DNA of 64,000 bases, from the NCBI GenBank assembly GCA_037576195.1, contig CM075102.1, positions 47,612,745 to 47,676,744 on the forward strand. The letters are read 5' to 3'. A model generated the notes under the pieces. It was not told where the DNA came from and searched no databases. It saw only the letters and a program-made list of their open reading frames with translations. Position 1 is the first letter of the stretch, and each line of letters opens with the position of its first letter. Shown piece by piece: positions 47,401 to 60,100 of the stretch. Source of the DNA: Phytoseiulus persimilis (taxonomy: Eukaryota > Arthropoda > Arachnida > Mesostigmata > Phytoseiidae). The position numbers and the translations under genes are program-made.

Positions 47401-49336
47401 AGCATATTTCGTTGTCTCGTTGATATCCGACGGGGAAAACTGACGACGGTTTTACTAGCTGGATGACCGGAGGCTGTCCGGCCATCTAGCTGGAGAGCTG
47501 GAAATCTGAGTGAAATCGGAGAATGGGAAACCGCCCAAGAGCAGAATCGACCAGGCTGTGGCCACCGAGGCAGGCAGACAGGCTGGTTGTAATGAAGTAG
47601 AAGAATCAAACAGCAGTTCTTCGCGGGGGACTCTGCAGCTGAGCAGGCCTCCGATTGCCGGGCGGCTGGCCCGCCTGACTACCTGGTTGCATGTTTGCGT
47701 TCCCTTGTTCGATAATGGCTGATGCGCATACGGTCGACTCGAGTCCGTTCGAGCCCTCTCCGGGTCTCGCGTTGCAGGAAATAAGACTTTTGATTCGTTC
47801 AATTCCGAATCCTTATGGGGTTTCTCCAAACTGATAACGCCACGACCGTTGCGCTATCCGATCCGTTTTTGCATAAGGTTCCTTGAGAATACTGCTTTGC
47901 AGGAAAAAAAAAATACTCCACTCCAAGTTCAGGGAGAGGTCAGCCATTTCGATATTCTCCGCGACCCATTTCACTCAGTCCGGGAGATTCTCGATCAGAT
48001 CCATGTACGACTTTGCTACAAGTATATATATATACGCAAAATGCGTCCGCTTTGCATTCAGTTGATTTGGCCTCTTTGATTAAGACTCGGTCTCTGTTTG
48101 GCACTTGCATCCGTCTTTTCGTATCTTTGTTCACTTCGAGAGTCAAGCTATAGACACAACACTCCGGATCGTTCTGCTCCGACCTCGGCGGACACCGACT
48201 TCTCGGCCGAGTCACATCCTTCCGGAGCAAACAGCACTTTACGCGCCTTTGGGTTCTGGGCCGACAGGAGCCCATCTTGGATGGGTTCCGAGACTGATTC
48301 CAAGTCTATCTCCAACACCGACTCCAGGACTGAGCCCTAGACTCTCTAAAGTCGTGAATCGAATCTATTTGAAAGCGGTTGGCTCCTCTGCATACTTCAA
48401 TACTCTATCGATGTCCGACATGACCTTTCGACGTTTACTGGGACAGCCGAGATTACGCAGCCTTTGGCACACCATCATGCCTGGAAGTGAAAGAGGGAGA
48501 GGAATTCGTTAATGAATGTGGACTCCAGCGAATCCGGTTTCGCGTGTCGCCAACGCATGCCGAGTTTCTAGCAAGCTCCCCGCAGTCTCCCCGGACGATG
48601 TTCTCCGTGGACCGCAGTCGGGAGCCCCGGAGCTTTGTGCGCGCTCGATGCGATATCTCCTCTCTCAGAGGATTTCACTTTGGCCCTCTTCATGATCGGC
48701 ATCCGAATCAGAGCCATTCGCCTCCCTGGGCAAAGATGAGATTCCGGAGGGAAAAGAGGGCTTCTTCCCTGCCTGCTTTGGAAAATGAAGATTCTCCATC
48801 GAATCGAACGTTTTCCGATCGGCGACTGAATCGGCTCTCCGTTGATTCAATTGTTTTCCAGATCGGTGCTGGTCTTCTCGAGGAGCCTCGTGCACGCCCT
48901 ACGGGAGTGCGCTCCTCGAAAAACCGGTGAGTGCGGCCTTCGAATGGAAGGGTTCCTGGAAACCTGCTGGCTCGCGGCTCGATTCTCGACTGCCTTTTGC
49001 TCGGTACTTTGTATTGACCTCGGAGCAAGCAAGCGAACTGGCAAGGCGGAATACCTGAGATTGCGAGCTCCCCTCCCCCTCGATAGCAATCAATTTTTTC
49101 GTTGAACCGAAGACACCCCTGACGATCGAATTCGAGAGCATTCTAGCAGAAACTACTTAGGACAGGCTGATGAGGCCTTACGTCCTGGAATCGTCGTATT
49201 CTGATCACCTTGTTCCGACGTCAGAGTTCCCCCTAATCTCGAAGACTGCTGGATTCTCATTCTGAACGATATCCACCTCTACAATGTAATTCCCAGCCGA
49301 ACGATAGGAACGGAACGGAAAGACGAATGCACTCAC
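44451..49336. other. Unassigned interval with a few weak coding candidates
   Basis: A minus-strand frame from an ATG near 45918 to a donor CTCAG|GTACTT near 45733 (MTAELEDPRGLFPTL) and another near 48665-48895 (acidic end SDSDADHEEGQSEIL) could be exons, but neither connects in phase to its neighbours. A plus-strand frame of 194 codons at 44753-45337 has no splice or domain support. There is an AT-rich stretch at 46.6-46.95 kb. Confidence 0.35.
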
Positions 49337-49467
49337 CGAAATGATAACCGTCCTCTTGGCACTCGTTGGGCGACGAAGTTCTCTGTGGCGGAGACGGGAA
49401 GAATCCTGTCGCCGAGGAAGAAGAGGAGGCGGCGGCGGAATACCCTCCGCTGGAGACACTGATGCCA
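49337..49467 (-). CDS. Probable internal exon, reading frame uncertain
   Basis: A good acceptor (ATATTTGCAG above 49467) and a very strong donor (TCG|GTGAGT at 49337/49336) bound 131 nt. All three minus-strand frames are open. One is proline-rich (EGIPPPPPLLPRRQD then RRPTSAKRTVIIS), another serine-rich (YSAAASSSSSATGFFPSPPQ). The proline-rich frame would join in phase to an upstream frame ending SDLAVSL at a donor near 49.73 kb. It lies downstream of the MADF gene stop, so it belongs to another gene. Confidence 0.42.
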
Positions 49468-50338
49468 CTGCAAATATCGACATTGAATCTCGGTCGACGG
49501 TCACTCACACCCCATCCTACGAACAGCCATGAAAAATCACGAGACATCCCGAGATCAACAACGCTCTCTGATAAGAGGGAATGGGTCGCTTTCTCCCAGC
49601 GAACAAGATTGCCACAGCAAGTGGACCCGATCGACAACACATTCGGGCTCTAATACGAGTTGATGGGCAGCGCTGTACGGACTGCAGCAGGACTGCGACA
49701 CGAGGGATCAGGAAGGCTCTTGTACCCAAGGAAACGGCCAAATCAGAGCACGCTTTGAGTGCTCCACGCTCATGTAGAGGTTTTGCTCCAGCGACATCGG
49801 AGGAAAAAATCCGGGCTCCTGATCCTCGAGATCGAAGGTGATGGCCAAGCACACGATCCGCCGCGAGGATTTGCCTCAGCTTGAAGTGTGTTTTCTCTAG
49901 GCTCGCCGAGAGTGACGGGCTCGCGACAGTGGCAATCGTCATAAACAGAAGCAATACAGTCGCGGGGCGGAATCGACGAAATTGTTTTCCCTTCGTCGTG
50001 TCTCAGGGAAAAAGTTATAGAGACGGAATGACCTTGGATAACCTCGAACCACACCGACGTTCGCGCGCCGAGTCTCCCACCCGTCGGCGACGATTGTTAT
50101 GGAAGCTCGGAGCCGTAAAACTCCGGCGCGGATCTGCATCAGCGGAGGGGTTTTCGATTCGAGATGTGCGAATTACCCTGACCAGCTCCTGTTTTCCGAA
50201 TGAGTTGATGAAAGGCTACATCATGCAAGCGTCCAGGAGGCGCACCTTTCTTTTAGTGAGCAGCACGCCGAGAGAGCGCTGTCGAACCAAAGTCCGGTCT
50301 ATCACGACAAGTGTTGAGCAACAGTTGGAACTCGAAAC
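49468..50338. other. Flank between the MADF gene and the next exon
   Basis: A minus-strand frame from an ATG at about 49943 (MTIATVASPSLSASLEKTHF) stays open and has a GTACAA donor near 49.73 kb. It could be a first exon leading to 49337-49467. The right part should contain the MADF gene's 3' untranslated region. Confidence 0.35.
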
Positions 50339-53300
50339 CTACCTCGAATAGCTCGCGGTGGCCCAGGGTTCGTCGCTGTGAAGATTGCACAGGCTTGTGT
50401 CATCTTCACTTTCGGAGGGATTCTCTCGACCGATGTTGGGCGAGTGTGAGCCGGTCGCGCACGAAATCGCCATGGCCAGTTGCGCCGAAGCCGACGAGAC
50501 CAAATCTTGGCTATCGGGACTCCTGGCGTTTTCCTTGGCCACCGCGACACTTGGCGATGGTAAATCGACGGAAATTGAAGTGGTCGCCGGTACCGACGGA
50601 GTAGGCGGAGGAGTGGCGAATGTTGAAGGATTTGTTGGAGACGTTTGATTAGAAGGTGCTGACGGACAGCAAGACGATGACGATGACGTTGGAGTTGGTG
50701 GAGAAACCTGAGAACCAGTTGATGATGGCGGCGTGGGCGGCGCGTGCGACGAGAGATGGCAAGAGCCTCCTGATGCTGTTGCTCCCGAAGATGCCCCTGT
50801 GGCCACCCCTGTCGACAGCGGCGGAGGTACTGCCGTGGAAGCCGTCTGATAGCAGCCTTGTGTTGCAGGACTCGTTTGAGACAGCGAGTGGGGGTGGCTC
50901 GATACAGCCGACGCGGACTGTCCGTGCGGAGAGTTATGTGGACCCGATGTGCTGTACGTCGTGGAGGTAGTGGTTGATGCCTGAGAGTAACTCGCAGTCG
51001 TCGTCGTCAAAGAGGAGTCGCCAATACCTGTAGAACTGGTCGTGTTGAGCGCCGGATTGAAAAGCCCGTAGGCCAAATGGCCGGAGTGGCCGACTGGAGC
51101 TATGGCCGGTTTATGGGGGCTGAGGCCGCCCGAGGTGGAGTGTTGCTGCTGTGCTTGAGGAGAATACTTTGACTGGAAGTGATTCGAAGTTTGCGAGGGA
51201 TGGCTCTGCGAATAGCCCGCGACTCCCCCGGCACAGAGCGGATAATAAGTAGGGGTCGCCATCGAAGTCGCAACGGCCGCGGACGCGGCTGCCGCCGCTG
51301 CGGCTGATGACGAACATTCTTTCCTAGAGTCCAGAGACGTTTCTCGCGTGCAGCCAGGGTAGCCGTACAGAGCGTTCTGCGAACCTTGTCCCGCCTGCTG
51401 TTGAGGTTGTGGTTGTTGTTGAGCTGGTGGCGGAGGTGGTGGCTGTAGAGGTTGTAATGTTTGTGGCTTTTGGCCGTGGTATTGCATAGGATAATGAGCA
51501 TAGCCGTAGTGCATGTTCTTGTGGCTCGCGCCGGCGTAATCTCGGAATGCGGTGGCTCCCCGCATCGACGGAAGCCCGGCAGGATACTGACTAGAACACG
51601 CCTGAACGCGGCCATCGGGATAGCCCTGTAAACTTCGAGCGGACGCAGCCACTGAGCCCGATGCCATACCACGTGCAGATCCGTAGTAGCCTTGGGCATA
51701 GCCATCGTGTTGGCTGAAATAGTGTTCGTTCAGGTGCCTCGAGGTCGATGACAGACTGGAAAGAAACAGGGCTTCGCTTTATTCTCGATCCAAACGAGCC
51801 ACGGCGCGCTGCATCTAGTTTGATGCGGGAAGATTCGCGTGCTGCGGTCCAGCCACCTTCGCTAGTGCGGGTGACGCTATGAATAGCTTCGATTCCCATC
51901 GATGACGCTCCAACCTCCTGCCCCCCCCCCCCTCTGATTTGTGAAAGCAGGATATCCTCCGTGGTTCCCATTCTGGTCGGAATATCCACTAATCGGGATG
52001 GATCTCTCCACCAGCTGATGCCGATCAGACTCTGGTGCGGAACATCGACGCCGCAGGCTGGGGAAGCAGGACACCGGAAGGGAGCGCAAAAATGAGGACT
52101 ACCGTCAGCAGATACCTGTGAGCCAACAGAACACGACGGGAGCGCGAACATCCTCAAGGAACAGAGACATGTAACTCAGGACATGGATCGTACTGAGCAA
52201 GAACGCTTGAACACGCTCGTGTTTTCCAATATATCTGTGTTGCGCTGTCATGCGTTGCCGTCTTCGACCAAGACATCAGAAGATATTAGGGGACGCATCA
52301 TGGTAACCGAAGAGAACGAATCTCATAACGGAATAAATCGGGTGCCGCGCGCTCCTGGAGCATGAATATAGTTCTCCTTCGCGTATAGGAAATGTAGGAC
52401 AACGAACGTTAGCCGTCGCAGGTGCGCCCCGGATGCCTCGCGCTATTCTTCCTGCTCCCCAGATAATCTGACACTCGTTATAGGGGTCTCAATACTCACT
52501 CGTCACTCCTTTCGGTTTTTATCAGCTCAGGATTGAACGATTTCTCGTGCTGATGCTGCTGGTGTAGCTGTTGTTGTTGATGCTGCTGCTGTTGTTGTTG
52601 CTGTTGCTGTTGCTGTTGTACTTGTTGCTGCTGCTGCTGTTGTTGATGTTGCTGCTGCTGTTGCCTTTCTTGGAATTCCTGGTAAGCGATATCGGGTTTC
52701 GGGGCTATCGGAGGAGGTTTTGCGCTTTTGTTCGAGCCAGGGGTGTCCTCAAATTTGAAGAAGTCTTCCATTTGCTCGTATAGGTTCCAAACCACTTTGT
52801 AATCCTGTCCCGACTGGGTGGCGTTTGTTTTTCTCTTGTACAGATGTCTGTATTTGTCCCGCAGATTTCGCCACTTCGAGGCGGCCTCTTGTCCTGAAAT
52901 GTCAGGCCGAGTTAGAAGTCAAGCTCTGAAATCCGACTTTCATGACTTATTCGATCAGCCTGGCCGGAGACAGTTCCGCACGAGATGTAGAAGGTCGACG
53001 ACTTAATTCTCTCTCCAACTACGGCGCTTTGTTACGCCGCAACATATCAACTTCGGATATTTGTGACGGAAGAAAAAGAGGCCAATGTTCCTCAGCTGAG
53101 AATGAAAGTTTGCCACCGAGGTCCCCCCCTCCCATTGGCTCCCGGTTGCCCGCGAATCTCCCTATCCCGATTCCGGAGCGCTTCACGCTGATTTAGCGGG
53201 AGTGGTAGCCGGAACAGGCTCCAATGTCACTTGTGCAAAGATATGCGAGAAAAATGTCTCTCCTATGGACATTGAATTTCCTGGAGCCGTACGTACCATT

Positions 53301-55271
53301 GTCAAAACAAACCCTGAATATTTCATCCTCATGAACATTGATCCCTCCTTACATCGATTTCTACCCGTGTTCGTGGAAAAGTAGAGGAGGGAGCTCGAAC
53401 CGTCGCCGTAACAGAGCTGTCAAGCGCCTTGTTCCTCCCGCATGGATATGGTGAACGAAGCCTGACTTCCTGAGCGACAGCGGCAGAGAGCGCGAATAAG
53501 GCAACATTGAATCTCAGTCGCACCTTACGAGTGAGGAGCACTTCAGAATCGAAGCAGAAAGACTTTCGGGCAACTGGGGTTCGAGAGAAATCTCGGTTCG
53601 TGTTCGAGGCCACCCGGCGAGCGTTTGTCAGAAGGCCCGTTACGGCAAGCAGAAATCGCTCGGAAGTCGTTCCCTTGGAACCGGAAAACTGCCGGCCCCG
53701 GGCCGGCGTTCTCGTCTCCCAGTGACAGGAGAGAACGCGATGACTTGTCGTTCGTAGGCCATTTCGCGCTATTCGAGCTCAGTCGAGGATATCCGACGCT
53801 GCGACGCTCCCGCGTGCAGATTTGTGCGCCGAGAGACTAGCATTGGAACATCGAGTATCAAAATGCTGGTGTCTCTGAACTTTCCGAAAGACGTCTCGCG
53901 GCTCACAGCGGAACAAGTCCATGCCTGATGGAACGATGGATGCGTTCCGCTATCTTAGAGCGGCGTTTAATAAACATCCGTATACGATACGCTAGTTCTG
54001 GGGATAAAGATAAATGACCTCGCGGGAACATGGAGTGGGAGCGATAAGCATCGGGAAAGTCAGCGGCGGACCAAGTTTACGTGTTGTTAGAAGCACAGCT
54101 CTTGGCGCTTCAGTGCCTCTGAGGACGAAGGTCCAGCACTCGATCCAAGGAGCTGTGCGTATTTGCAACGATGGAACGAGTTCGAAAACCTCAGATGAGC
54201 TTGAATCGCATCAACTCCTCGGAATAGAGCGATTCGATCTGTGATTGGAGAATTGAGAAACTAACCTGTCAGGCCGTATTTGATGCCGATGACCTGCCAC
54301 TGGTTGTTCTTCACAGCGATATTCTTGAAGTTTGGGTCGTTGCGGTCGTAGAGGAACCGGCACTTCTGTATATCGGCGACGAAGTCCGCAGCGGGGAAGG
54401 AACTGTTGTTCACGTTGCTGTTACTGCTTCCGTTATTTGCGTTGCTACTACATGTATTTGTTGCTGTGGTGGTCGCCGTCGTCGTGGTAGCAGTGGCCAC
54501 TGCCGTTGTTGTTGCTGCAGCGGTTGTTGTCGTCGTCGTGACGTTGGTTGCAGAGGTGCTGCTGCTTCCGTTGTTAGTAGTCGCTGCAGCTGCACAGCCA
54601 CTGTTGCTGCTGGCGCTGTTATTGTTGGGGCTACTGCTATTATTGATGCTGTTGCCGGAGTTTAGAGGATTGCTGTTTGAGTTTACACTGTTGGAACTGT
54701 TGTTAGAGGCACAACTCGAGTTGTTGTTGCTGTTGTTCGATGGATTGCTGTTCGGAATGCTGATGCCGGAAGACGGGACACTGTTCAAACTCTGACAATT
54801 CCCAGGCGCTGGAGGCGGCGGCATCAAAGTCGTTGCTGGTGATTTCAGATAATTGTTGTTATTGTTGTTCGCGATGAGGTTGTTATTGCTGTAGCTCGTG
54901 TTGTTGTTGATGACCGGTTGGATGTGGTGGTGATGGTGGTGACATGCCGCCGATTGAAGTTGGTGGTGATGTAGAGGAAGATGTTGAGGATGATGCGTGT
55001 GATGCGGATGGTGGGAATGATGTAGCGGGTGTAGTGAATGAAGCTGCTGTCCTTCAGCTCCTTGAGGGGGCGGTTGTTGTTGCTGCTGGTGATGCTGGAG
55101 TTGTTGATGCTGGAGCTGCTGATGAGGATGTTGTTGGTGTAGCTGTTGGCCTCCTCCTACTCCTCCCACAGCACCTCCACCCACTCCTCCTCCTCCCCCA
55201 CCTCCTCCTGCCGAGAGCAGCTGGCAATGAAAGTCACTCGCTATGGACTGGAAGTCTTCTGACAAATTCAT
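50339..55271 (-). CDS. MADF-domain transcription factor with Gln, Asn, Ser/Thr and Ala tracts
   Basis: Sequence-specific DNA-binding regulator of the Adf-1/MADF (Myb/SANT-like) type, nuclear by inference. Minus-strand exons 54266-55271, 52500-52893 and 50339-51755 give 2,817 nt and 938 residues; splice sites are GT-AG and phases agree. Before the MADF domain lie Gly, His/Gln, Asn/Ser and Ala/Thr runs. The MADF domain spans about 297-385: FVADIQKCRFLYDRNDPNFK, crossing the intron to ASKWRNLRDKYRHLYKRKT and VVWNLYEQMEDFFKF. A polyglutamine block follows at about 412-452. The C-terminal half is Ser/Thr/Pro/Ala-rich with GYGSARG-like Tyr/Gly patches and an acidic end (SESEDDTSLCNL). No BESS domain was seen. 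Introns (744 and 1,372 nt) are longer than elsewhere. The start is the first ATG in the open exon; more 5' exons could be untranslated. Confidence 0.88.
52550..52664. repeat. Interrupted CTG/TTG (minus CAG/CAA) repeat coding polyglutamine
   Basis: On the minus strand this is mixed CAG and CAA with a few CAT and CTA-type interruptions, encoding Gln runs of 5, 8 and 12 with His, Val and Leu breaks inside MADF exon 2. The mixed codons show a moderately stable tract rather than a pure expandable one. Confidence 0.85.
53691..53707. other. GC-rich hairpin in MADF intron 1
   Basis: GCCGGCC and GGCCGGC form a perfect 7-bp stem around CCG. The stem is the same as that of 10038-10056. Its role is unknown. 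Confidence 0.45.
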
Positions 55272-57199
55272 TCCGTGGCTGAATCTGCAGAGTTTTCTCT
55301 TGTACTCTTCTTCTCTCGGTGATTTATGTCATGAACGTTGCAGACTACTTCATAGGGTGCCGACCCGATTTGAGAGCTGTCCCTTTCAAAGAATATTGCA
55401 TCTTCTCGAGGAATGTCCGAAGCATCGGGAACCGGAGAGAATCTCAAGACTCCCCCGTCTAGAGCAGAATGTATGTTGGCGACTGCTTCTCCCGTTGCGA
55501 CGATTTTCCTGCTCGCTCCTAGCGGTGCGATTGTCTCTCAATCGTGAGAGATATACTGGGTTGACCTGATCTGAAAAGCAGCTATCTTAGTCATAGTAGT
55601 TCGAAACTTGCAACAAACTCCCTCCAAACCGCACAAGGAGCAAGCGCATCTCAGAGGCGTCAAGCTGACGCGCACGTTTTCACTGGTCCTCATTCGTGCA
55701 GACAGGGTAGATCGAAACTTTTCGTAAACACTACAGAGGAGAACCTCCTTGCGTCCGTTCGGGCTCTCGAAGTTTGTTGGTTGTCTTAGATTGAAGTTAT
55801 CCTATGTAAATGTCACTAGTCATAGTGCGCAGAGTTTTGTCTCTCCCCGGTGGAGACCTGGGAAGACCGTACTGTGTATTCGGGGTTTGCGGGAGGATTC
55901 CGCGAAGCGAAAATAGCAGAAACGGTTGGGAAACTGCCCTTCTGTTCGGTGGAATTTTTCGACGAGGAATGCTCACAGCGGAGATCCCACAGCGAAACTT
56001 TCCAACACGGAATTCGTTCGCAAGCCCATCAAGTTGTCATCCCTCGCAACTTTCCGTGCTCGGAGAAGATCAGATGGCAATCGTTTCAATCAAAGCCCAT
56101 GCCGAGAGAACGTGGCACGCCGTTGTATAGTGGAATCCGCCGAATACGGACAGACAGATAGACAGACCGACATTCGAGCGGGACGTAACGTTGCGCACGA
56201 TGATGCGCTCCGCGGAAGTGAAAAAGAGAAAGAGAAGTATTGAGGGAAAGGTCACTATCCACTTCCATGGCGGGGCCGCTCCTTCTTCCCCCGAAGTTCT
56301 TCATCTTGCGTTGAAGGCAACAGAAACGCATCAAAGTCCCTCACAATGAACCTCTTTCGGCTTTCCTCTCTCCCGAGGAGGAGAGACACGAGGTGAACGA
56401 CAAGAATAAGCAGCGAGGGCAACGGGAGCGCTGGGGAAAGGTAGGAGATAGATACCATTGATCCACGGCTTCATCGATAGACCGCAACGGCGATGCTTCA
56501 TCGATGAACCCACTCAAATGAGCAGTCGTTTCGCAATCAAAGCCTTCGCAAGAACTGCTCCCAATCATTGGAGCAGACTCCAAACCCTGCAGCGGACAAT
56601 ACGAATCAAAAGCCGGATAGGAATCCCGAGAATGATTCATTCAATCGCAGCGCGTGCGCCGGCGGCCGTTCCACTGATCAATGCGGGGCTTGACAAATCA
56701 GAGGGGTCTGAATCGCGGAGTGGAGGGTCGGACGAATGGATGGATTCTTCGGCCGCGCACCCACCCGCTAGCTCGCCCGAGAGCCCGCCGGACTCCTGCG
56801 CTCGTCGGGAAGATGACAGAGGAGTGAGGAGCCGCGGCGCAGGCAGAGCAAGGGGTTGCTCGAAGCTTCCTCTCTTGCGCTTCCTCTTCTCCCACTTTCC
56901 CTCTTCTTGTTCCACTCTGCGATGGAAGGAAGGAAAACACTGCTGCAATGCGCCAATCGATCCGCAGGCCCGGGCCGCCGCCGCCGCCGTTGCGCAGAGA
57001 TCCCGCCGTGGTTCGTGACTGATGCTCGGAGACGCCGCCGACCCCTGGAGCGACGTCGGCTGCTATTTCGGCATCGGGACGGGAAAATGGTCGCTCCTGT
57101 ATCGTGTTCGATAGACGATCACGATACTCCCAGAGCGCCGCCTGGAATTTTGATCCACGTCCTTCCTCTTGACCGTCGTGACGATCATGTTGTCGCGAC
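55272..57199. other. 5' flank of the MADF gene
   Basis: It lies upstream of the MADF start codon and probably holds its 5' untranslated region and promoter, or further noncoding exons. Open frames on both strands show no family similarity. GC content rises toward 57 kb. Confidence 0.4.
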
Positions 57200-60100
57200 G
57201 ACGGAGGGGGCGGCAAACCTGTAGGTTGACGACAATGACTCCCTCCGGTTGTCCGGCTGACCGACCAACAAACCGTCCGTCCGTCTGTCAGTCACTCTGC
57301 CACCGGTCTTGGTTGTTTGCCACTCTAGGGATAGACAGTCCGTCCGTCCGTCCAGGCGCTGGGTCGGACGGGCGAACGGCAGCTCACTACGGGGGCAGGG
57401 ACACCGGCGGGGCCCAGAACAAGGGGCTTTCCGCCGCCACCACCACCACCACGGCTGCCGTCGCTGCCGCCGCCGTCGTCGTCGACGGTGCCACCACCAC
57501 CACCATCGTTGCCGCCGCCGCCTTCGAAGAAGATCTCGCAGAGTGGCTTACTCAAGCTCCCACCCCGACCCCTCTTTCAGCACCGCTACTGCTGCTGCGG
57601 CCGTCACCATCATCGCCACGACGTTGCCGACCACGGTTAGCACCGCTTGTCCCGGCAGGCGGCCGGGGAGCGGGCAGACACGCAGCCAGCCCCAGTCATC
57701 GCGCTGCTTTTGCGGCGGCGATCGTTGCGGCCGACGTCGGGGGCAAACACAGACCGCCTAGTTGGCCGACCGGCGGACCGGTCTGCCGGCTAGCTTGTTG
57801 GGGGTTGTCCGCCGGTCGGCTGGCTGGCTGGCTGGCTCACCGTCTACCGGCTGGCTGGCTGGCTGATTCTACCAGTCACAAAACAGGATGTGTCGCTTGC
57901 TTAGGACGAGGAAGGGGGGGGGGGGGGATGGAAGACCAAGGGACAGCCAGCTGATCGTTCTGGCTACGGCTGCTACCGACGGCAGGTTCGCTCCCAAGCT
58001 CCCTCTGATTCTGTGCGAGCGCGCGCATTGAGGGAATAGAGTCGGGCCCATGAGATCCTCAATGATCAGGCCCTGAGGTGGTAACGCAGCAAGAAGGTTA
58101 TCGGTGTACTGAGGGCGTCAATGCAGAGGGCTCATGGAATCGAGGGCAGGGAGAACTTCGCGCAAGGACAGTCCCTGGAGCCCAGTGGTCGAGGAATCCG
58201 GAATTCTGGGTGGTTGTCGATGGCATGGAGATGGAAGGATTCGTCAGCGTGCAGGAGGCAGTGACTCTCCAGCTGTTGAGTAGCTGCCGTCGCGAGCAAC
58301 TGCCGCTGTTGTCGAGACCGTTCACCACCTCTGAAGCCTGTTTGGCGTAGGGAACGAAGTAGGGGATGCTTTGCGGCGGGCAAGCGCGGTGCTCCGAGGC
58401 CCGCTGAGCTGCTGCCTGTCTGCTTGCTTGCTCGGCCGCCTGCCCGCCCGCCTGGCTGACTGACTGCGGCGGCCGCGGCAATACGACCCGAACAGGCAAG
58501 CAAGCAGCCAGCAAGGAAACATCCCTTTTTGTCCCCCCCCCTCCCCTCCTTTCCATTCCGCCACCGCCGCCGTCTATCCTGAGGGGTTCACCGACACTAC
58601 TGCAAGTCTTCCCCGTCGCGGCCGTCTGCCCCCTGTCTCCCGTTTGCCGCTCGGCCTTTTAGCCGCAACCTCCCCCCCCCTTCCCGCGTTCACCCCTTCT
58701 CGGGCCCACGGCCATCAAGGATATCACGTGCAAGAGACCACGCCGGCGTTGTCGGCCGCACAAGGGGCCACCTGCTGAGTGAGTGAATTGCTGTTAAATG
58801 GAAGGGGGAGAACGACGACGGTCGGCCCGGGAAAAGAAAACAAGGGCGAGAAGGATGACGGGGCAACAGTAGACGATGACGTGAGCATCGTACGGGCCAC
58901 AAAGGTCGGGGAGGACGGCGCCGGCGGTGGCAACGACGACAGCAACAACGATAAGACGTTCTACGACAGACAGCCGTTTAGCCAGCCATCGTGCCACGCT
59001 GCTACAAACCACGTGCGGCTACTGTTCGTAAACATTGCGCGTTGGGAAAGCCGACGGAGCAGTACGAAAACAAAAAGCGGCGGCGTCAACCACAAAGCAT
59101 GCCACCCGTGATCGGCACGGACGCCGGGATCTGTTTGGGAGCCGATGAGCTCCCGTTCGGCAACATGGCGAGCTGGTCGAGTCTGGAGCTCGCTCGCTCG
59201 CTGGGGTCGTCGACGAGCACTACGACGACTGAGATTTGGGCAGGAGTCTACCTACACGGAGCGTTTGGCGCACGACGGAGACAACGATGAGGACAGGACC
59301 GTTGGATTCTTCGCGTCACTTGTTTGTCAGTTCGTCACACGGGAAACTACGATCATCGCGAGCACACTTACTCGCACACGCACAAACACTCACTTACCCA
59401 CCCGCTCGCTCGCTCACACCGCCGGGCAGGCAAGCTACGAAAGAAAATTTTAGAGCGAGAGGTCCTCTCCGAAGGCTCTGAGTTCGTTCGTTCGGTCTGT
59501 CGGTTCGTCTGTCGCTCGCTCGCTCGCTCGCTCGTTCATCCGCTCGCTCACTCAGCTACTCTTTCATTCACTCACTCCATCACTGATTTTCTCGCCAGCG
59601 TGCTGTACTGAGAAGTACTCACCGTGCTCTCGCGCGTTCTCTGTTTGCTCGCCGGCTAGCCCGCTCTCGTCTTGGGTTTCTGGAGCGAACAGGAGAACGG
59701 ACGATCGCACGCACGCACGAACGCACGCACACACACACACACACGCACGCACCAGATATTCAGACGGATACCGAACCGATGGTTCGAGTCGGCGACAAGC
59801 GCGCAAGCCGCTCCGCTGGCGATCGGTTCGCGTATCCGAGCGCGCCGCAGCTCGGCCCGACTCCGAACAGAGGAAAAAACGAGAGAGCGAACGAGCGGCG
59901 CACGAAAAACGAACTGACACAACAGCCTCATTCACGCTCGCACGCACGCACGCGCGCTCACGTACACTCACCGGAACACGCTAGCACGCGCACCGCACGC
60001 ACGCTCAACCTTACATTCTCACTGATTTGCTTGAACAGCGTGGGTAACTTGTCAGATTGAATGGCGCACACTCACTTGCACGATCCGTTCGGTGTGACGC

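Noticed and set aside
54406..54795. Plus-strand frame of mostly Leu and Val opposite MADF exon 1
   Set aside because: It is the antisense shadow of the Asn, Ser and Thr codon runs of the MADF gene.
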